In this document: positions 12,306-15,668 of the stretch, one piece after another
Numbering within the stretch: the stretch's first letter is position 1
Layout: each line of letters opens with the position of its first letter
Assembly: GCA_023428785.1 (NCBI GenBank)
Contig: JAEYWU010000024.1
Location: forward strand, 1 to 15,668
Length of the DNA: 15,668 nt
Source of the DNA: Pseudomonadota bacterium
Lineage (GTDB): Bacteria > Pseudomonadota > Alphaproteobacteria > Caulobacterales > Caulobacteraceae
Reading direction: 5' to 3'
Notes under the pieces: generated by a model
Database searches by the model: none
What the model saw: the letters and a program-made list of their open reading frames with translations, nothing else
Told to the model about the DNA's origin: nothing
Position numbers and translations under genes: made by a program

Positions 12306-13208
12306 GTGGCCCGTCTGTTCGACGCCTACATCATCGTGGACTGGTCTGCCGCCGAGGCGAAGAAGACCGGCGAACAGTCCGTCTGGATCGGCGTGGCCAA
12401 GCGCGATGCCCGCTTCCGTCCGGCCTATGAGAGCCACAACCCGGCCACCCGCGCCGAGGGCGAGGCGATCCTGCGCAAGCTCGTGGCCGAGGCCCAGCGC
12501 CGCGGCGAACGCGTCTTCATCGGCTTCGACTTCGCCCTCGCCTATCCGGCGGGCACCGCCGGCCGTCTCAAGCTGGATGGCCAGCCCTGGGCCGCGATGT
12601 GGAAGTTCCTGGCCGCCGAGGTGAAGGACAAGACCGACAACACCAACAACCGCTTCGCCGTCGCCAACAAGATGAACCGGCTGATGACCGACGGTCCGCG
12701 CCCGTTCTGGGGCGCGCCGGCCAAACAGGTCCAGACCTGGCTGTCGGCCACGCGGCCCGAAGACGTCTATGCTGGGACCAAGGAGTTCCGCGCCACCGAG
12801 GAGGCGGCCTGCAAAGGCAAGCAACGCCCCAAGAGCGTCTGGCAGATGCACGGCGCCGGCGTCGTCGGCGGCCAGACCATGCTTGGCGTCTCCATGCTGG
12901 CGCGTCTGGTCGACGACTGGGGCTCGTCGGTCGCCGTCTGGCCGTTCGGCACGGGCTGGAAGACCCTGACCGCCGCCGATGTCGAGCCCCTGTCTGTCGT
13001 GGTCGGCGAGGTCTGGCCGTCCCTGATGCCGCTCAAGCCGGAGCCCGGCGAGGTCAAGGACGCCACCCAGGTCCGCACCCTGGCCCAGCACCTGCTGCGT
13101 CTCGACGAAAAGGGTGACCTCGGCGCCCTGTTCGACGCGCCGAAAGACGCCTCGCCCGAACTGATCGCTCAGGTCGAGGGCGAAGAGGGCTGGATCCTCG
13201 GCGTCTGA
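12306..13208 (+). CDS. Uncharacterised protein, possible RNase H-like (DUF429-like) fold
   Basis: 300 aa. Family members in alphaproteobacteria are, as I recall, often labelled 'CbiG'/cobalamin biosynthesis by automated transfer; I see no CbiG signature here. Visible features: an N-terminal strand with an acidic motif (AYIIVDWSAAEAK), a second acidic strand (RVFIGFDFALAYPAG, about residues 67-81), a helical middle (NNRFAVANKMNRLM), VWQMHGAGVVGGQTMLG, and VWPFGTGWKTL. The paired Asp-bearing strands resemble the DUF429/RNase H-like fold, so a nuclease-like activity is possible but unproven. The start is GTG 12306 with GGAG six bases upstream. The frame is open back to 12084 but overlaps the previous gene there. 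The 3' end overlaps the convergent MATE gene by 40 bases. Confidence 0.75.
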   Translation: MARLFDAYIIVDWSAAEAKKTGEQSVWIGVAKRDARFRPAYESHNPATRAEGEAILRKLVAEAQRRGERVFIGFDFALAYPAGTAGRLKLDGQPWAAMWKFLAAEVKDKTDNTNNRFAVANKMNRLMTDGPRPFWGAPAKQVQTWLSATRPEDVYAGTKEFRATEEAACKGKQRPKSVWQMHGAGVVGGQTMLGVSMLARLVDDWGSSVAVWPFGTGWKTLTAADVEPLSVVVGEVWPSLMPLKPEPGEVKDATQVRTLAQHLLRLDEKGDLGALFDAPKDASPELIAQVEGEEGWILGV

Positions 13209-14554
13209 AGCTGACGCCGGGCCACCACCCGGAACCGCACACACAGAAGAACGGCCGACACCAGGCTTGCGATGATGCATGCCCAGACGATGCCGTTGAC
13301 GCCGCCGCCCCAGGCCACGCCCATCAGATAGCCCAGCGGGATCATCACGATGCCATAGCTGAAGATGTGCATCAGGGTCGGCGTCCAGACGTCCGCGACC
13401 GACCTCAGGGCCTGCGCCGCCACGACCTGCAGGGCGTCGGCCACGAAGAACAGGCAGGCCAGGACCAGCGCCGCGGTCGCCACAGCCAGCACATCGGCCT
13501 CACGCGTATAGGCCGAGCTGATCAGGCCCGCCGTCGGCCAGACGGCCAGGCAGATGACGAAGGCGATCACACCTACGACCCACAGACCGTTGAAGCCGGC
13601 CCGTCCAACACCCGGACGGTCGCCCGCCCCATAGGCCCGCGACACCAGCACGCCCGTCGCGGCCGCCAGTCCCAGCGGCAACATGAAGATCATGGCCGAC
13701 ACGTTGAGCACGACGGTCCAGGCCGCGACGCCCAGTGACCCCAGCAGGCCCGCGATAAGGGTCATGGCCGCAAAGGCCGACACTTCGATGAAGTAGGACG
13801 CGCCTGCGCCGTACCCCACCTTGCGCTGCTCGATTGCGTCCTGCGTTCGCCCCTTCACCGGATGGAAGACGCCGAGCTCACGCGCATCGGACATGCGCCA
13901 GATGTAGATCAGCAGATAGACCGCCAGACTGCCGCGCGCGAAGAAGGTCGCCCAGGCCGAGGCGACCGCCCCGTCGACCGGCAGGCCCGAAATCCCCGGC
14001 ACCAGCCACAGATTCAGGGCGATGTTCACGCCATTTGCCACCCACATGGCGTTCATGCCCGGCGTCGGCCTTCCCAGCCCCTCGAGGAAGAATTGGGCCG
14101 CCACCGAGACCAGATAGAAGGGCAGCGACAGGGCGAACACGATCAGGGCATGCCCTGCCCCATCGGCGAGCGGCCCCTCGATGCCGATGTGATGCAGCGC
14201 CCACGGGCCGACCAGGCTGAGCAGCAGCGTCGAGGCCAGGCCGATCTGAAGGCTGTAGACGATGCCCCTTCGAAGGACCGCCCCGACCTCATGCGGCCGC
14301 CCCGCGCCGATCAGGCGCGCGGTCATCACCTGGACGCCCATCAGAAGGCCCACGGCCGTCGTCAGCATCACTGAAGTCGGCGCCCAGCCCAGCGCGTGGA
14401 AGGCCAGTTCTTCCGACGAATAGCGGCCGACGACGATCGCGTCGGTCAGCCCCATGGTCATGATTCCCAGGCGCGCGAGCACGACTGGCCAGGCGAGCCG
14501 CATCAGCTCAACCAGGCCATCCGTCGGGCGCAATTGAACCTTAGCCTTGGACAT
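13169..14554 (-). CDS. MATE family multidrug/Na+ (H+) antiporter
   Basis: 461 aa, about twelve transmembrane helices in two similar halves, the standard MATE/NorM layout. It is an inner-membrane exporter of cationic drugs or metabolites driven by Na+ or H+. Seen: LMRLAWPVVLARLGIMTMGLTDAIVVG (TM1, with the family's Pro and Asp), LGWAPTSVMLTTAVGLLMGVQVMTAR (TM2), the FFLEGLGRP motif typical of MATE TM5, and the second-half repeat (VLNVSAMIFMLPLGLAAATGVLVSRAYGAG). I chose ATG 14554 (MSKAKVQLRPTDG). Longer in-frame starts at 14611 and 14647 overlap the divergent hydrolase. No clear Shine-Dalgarno precedes 14554. It is divergent from the esterase by 58 nt and convergent with the gene at 12306, overlapping it. 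Confidence 0.92.
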   Translation of the reverse strand: MSKAKVQLRPTDGLVELMRLAWPVVLARLGIMTMGLTDAIVVGRYSSEELAFHALGWAPTSVMLTTAVGLLMGVQVMTARLIGAGRPHEVGAVLRRGIVYSLQIGLASTLLLSLVGPWALHHIGIEGPLADGAGHALIVFALSLPFYLVSVAAQFFLEGLGRPTPGMNAMWVANGVNIALNLWLVPGISGLPVDGAVASAWATFFARGSLAVYLLIYIWRMSDARELGVFHPVKGRTQDAIEQRKVGYGAGASYFIEVSAFAAMTLIAGLLGSLGVAAWTVVLNVSAMIFMLPLGLAAATGVLVSRAYGAGDRPGVGRAGFNGLWVVGVIAFVICLAVWPTAGLISSAYTREADVLAVATAALVLACLFFVADALQVVAAQALRSVADVWTPTLMHIFSYGIVMIPLGYLMGVAWGGGVNGIVWACIIASLVSAVLLCVRFRVVARRQLQTPRIQPSSPST

Positions 14555-14612
14555 GGGGCGCGGAAGCTGGCGATGTTGCCGTCGGAAAGCAAGGCCTCCC
14601 GGAGAAGACATC

Positions 14613-15458
14613 TTGGGCAAGCTGACGAGACGCGGTGTCATGGCCACAGGGTTGGCCGCCCTGGCCTCGCCGGCGCTCGCCCAGGACCCTGTCGAAACCG
14701 TTGCTTACGGCGACCACGAACGTCAGCGGATCGACCTCTACGGCCCCTTCGGCGACGCGCGACCGGCGCCCATTCTCATGTGGCTGCCGGGCGGCGGCTG
14801 GCGCACCCATCAACGCAGCGACGTCTGGGATCTTACCGCCTTCGCCCGTCGCAACGGACTGCTTTTCGCGGCCTGCGACTATCGCCCGATCCCTGGCGCC
14901 GGAGCCCGGCACATGGCCCAGGACGCCGCCGCGGCCTTCGCCTGGCTCAGGACCCACGCGGCCGCGCGCGGCGGCGACCCCGAGCGCATTTTCCTCATGG
15001 GCCACTCCGCCGGCGGCCATCTGGCGGCTCTGATCAACTGCGACCCGACCTGGCTCAGCGCCCACGGACTGTCACCGGCCGATCTGGCGGGCGTCATCCT
15101 GATGGACGGGGCCTGCTACGACGCGGCCGAGCAACGAGCCTTCCTGGAAGCTCACTCGCGCACAGCAGATTTTTTCAACGTCCTCTTCGAAGGCCGGATG
15201 GAGGCCTTCACGCCGGCCGATCTCATTCGCCCCGAAACGCCATCTGCGCCGATGCTGATGCTCTATGCCGCCAACCGGCCCTATGCGATGGCTCAGAATC
15301 GCGCCTTCGCCGAGGCGCTCGACGCCGCGGGCCGTCCCTATCGCCTCGCTGCCGACCGACAGGCGACCCACGTCTCCATGGCCCAGAGCTTCGGCCGGCA
15401 TGGTGACCGCATGGGCCGGCTCGCCGCCGCCTTCATCGCCACGGGCGAGCTCGGCTAG
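14613..15458 (+). CDS. Tat-exported alpha/beta hydrolase (esterase/formamidase-like)
   Basis: 281 aa. The N-terminus GKLTRRGVMATGLAALASPALAQ is a twin-arginine-type signal (RR at 6-7) with predicted cleavage after ALA, so the enzyme folds before export to the periplasm. The hydrolase domain has the oxyanion loop LPGGGW where HGGGW is usual, nucleophile Ser132 in MGHSAGGH, and a late histidine in QATHVSM as catalytic base. The acid residue is not obvious because the usual Asp position reads ANRPYAM. It resembles BD-FAE/carboxylesterase or kynurenine-formamidase-like enzymes; the substrate is unknown. The start is TTG 14613, with GGAGAAG five bases upstream; the frame is open back to 14547, but that part has no signal-peptide character. 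Confidence 0.85.
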   Translation: MGKLTRRGVMATGLAALASPALAQDPVETVAYGDHERQRIDLYGPFGDARPAPILMWLPGGGWRTHQRSDVWDLTAFARRNGLLFAACDYRPIPGAGARHMAQDAAAAFAWLRTHAAARGGDPERIFLMGHSAGGHLAALINCDPTWLSAHGLSPADLAGVILMDGACYDAAEQRAFLEAHSRTADFFNVLFEGRMEAFTPADLIRPETPSAPMLMLYAANRPYAMAQNRAFAEALDAAGRPYRLAADRQATHVSMAQSFGRHGDRMGRLAAAFIATGELG

Positions 15459-15668
15459 GCCGCGCGCCCAGGCGTGGATTCCACCACCAATGCCCTCTGT
15501 CTTCGACAGTGGATTCTCGCCATTCCCGCCCCTCGAAACGGAGCGGTCAGAGGCGTTTCGTCCCCGCCGATGTCCTCCGAACTATGATTTCTGGACAGCC
15601 CGACTGACCATTCCGTCGGGCGTTGCGGTCTTTGACATTCCCGATGCCCGCGCGCGGCGTGCCAGCCG
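15459..15668. other. Right-edge non-coding stretch
   Basis: 210 bases with no supportable gene. It contains a hairpin (15598-15621) and a perfect TTGACA at 15632-15637 for which no convincing -10 is visible before the window ends. The octamer GTGGATTC occurs twice (15474-15481 and 15509-15516), which may be chance. Confidence 0.5.
15598..15621 (+). terminator. Weak hairpin downstream of the hydrolase
   Basis: GCCCGAC (15598-15604) pairs perfectly with GTCGGGC (15615-15621) around a 10-nt loop, followed by GTTGCGGTCTTTG. It lies 140 nt after the hydrolase stop. The T-content downstream is low, so termination is only a possibility. Confidence 0.35.

Noticed and set aside
12282..13280. A 332-codon antisense frame
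   Set aside because: Shadow of the gene at 12306 and of the MATE 3' end; the translation is Gly/Ala/Arg-rich with no recognisable domain.
14396..15406. A 336-codon forward frame overlapping the hydrolase
   Set aside because: Arg/Ser/Pro-rich, out of frame with the hydrolase, which has a clear signal peptide, catalytic motifs and Shine-Dalgarno.
15632..15637. Perfect TTGACA promoter -35
   Set aside because: No acceptable -10 lies at 10-18 nt downstream within the window, so a promoter cannot be called.
1..15668. CRISPR array, transposon, prophage or defence-island signs
   Set aside because: No regularly spaced repeats, transposase, integrase, inverted terminal repeats or nuclease/toxin clusters were found; gene content and composition are uniform housekeeping type.

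Overview
The window is GC-rich, tightly packed chromosomal DNA that most resembles a Caulobacterales alphaproteobacterium; Brevundimonas is my best guess, by inference only. The main clues are a circularly permuted two-piece tmRNA gene, an alpha-type SspB adaptor, a Caulobacter-style promoter (TTGCGTT, 13 nt, GCTAGAAC) before sspB, and Tat-type and Ala-rich signal peptides typical of that group. I see no phage, transposon, CRISPR array or obvious island. The content is mainly housekeeping.

Layout. (1) 246-3191: nucleotide and folate metabolism. thyA overlaps a MazG-like pyrophosphohydrolase by one base. An old yellow enzyme family flavin oxidoreductase lies on the minus strand, followed by dihydrofolate reductase (folA). 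ThyA consumes methylene-tetrahydrofolate and FolA regenerates tetrahydrofolate, so the two form one cycle. (2) 3192-6054: a nested stem-loop, a small secreted protein, a cysteine-free Mrp/ApbC-type P-loop ATPase (minus), divergent miaA (tRNA i6A synthesis) and a small secreted two-cysteine protein. (3) 6058-7389: a ribosome-rescue and proteolysis block. The permuted ssrA gene encodes the predicted tag AANDNFAGEVRLAA and is followed directly by sspB, the adaptor that delivers ssrA-tagged proteins to ClpXP. A 111-aa unknown protein follows 16 nt later. A 25-bp imperfect direct repeat lies between ssrA and sspB. (4) 7392-9133: an HxlR-type regulator divergent from a short-chain dehydrogenase, then an ExbD/TolR-like membrane protein whose channel aspartate position is glycine. 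(5) 9134-13208: a structured leader and an RhlE-type DEAD-box RNA helicase, an exodeoxyribonuclease III homologue, an overlapping membrane-anchored unknown, and a protein with a possible RNase H-like fold. (6) 13169-15458: a MATE transporter (minus) divergent from a Tat-exported alpha/beta hydrolase. The last 210 bases hold only a weak hairpin.

The most interesting part is the ssrA-sspB neighbourhood, where the RNA that writes the degradation tag sits next to the gene for the protein that reads it. Other points worth checking are the unusual start codons in the mrp/miaA divergent region (CTG with a strong Shine-Dalgarno; possibly ATC), the complete absence of cysteine in the Mrp homologue, the ExbD-like protein lacking its proton-relay aspartate, and four convergent gene pairs with almost no space or an overlap between them.
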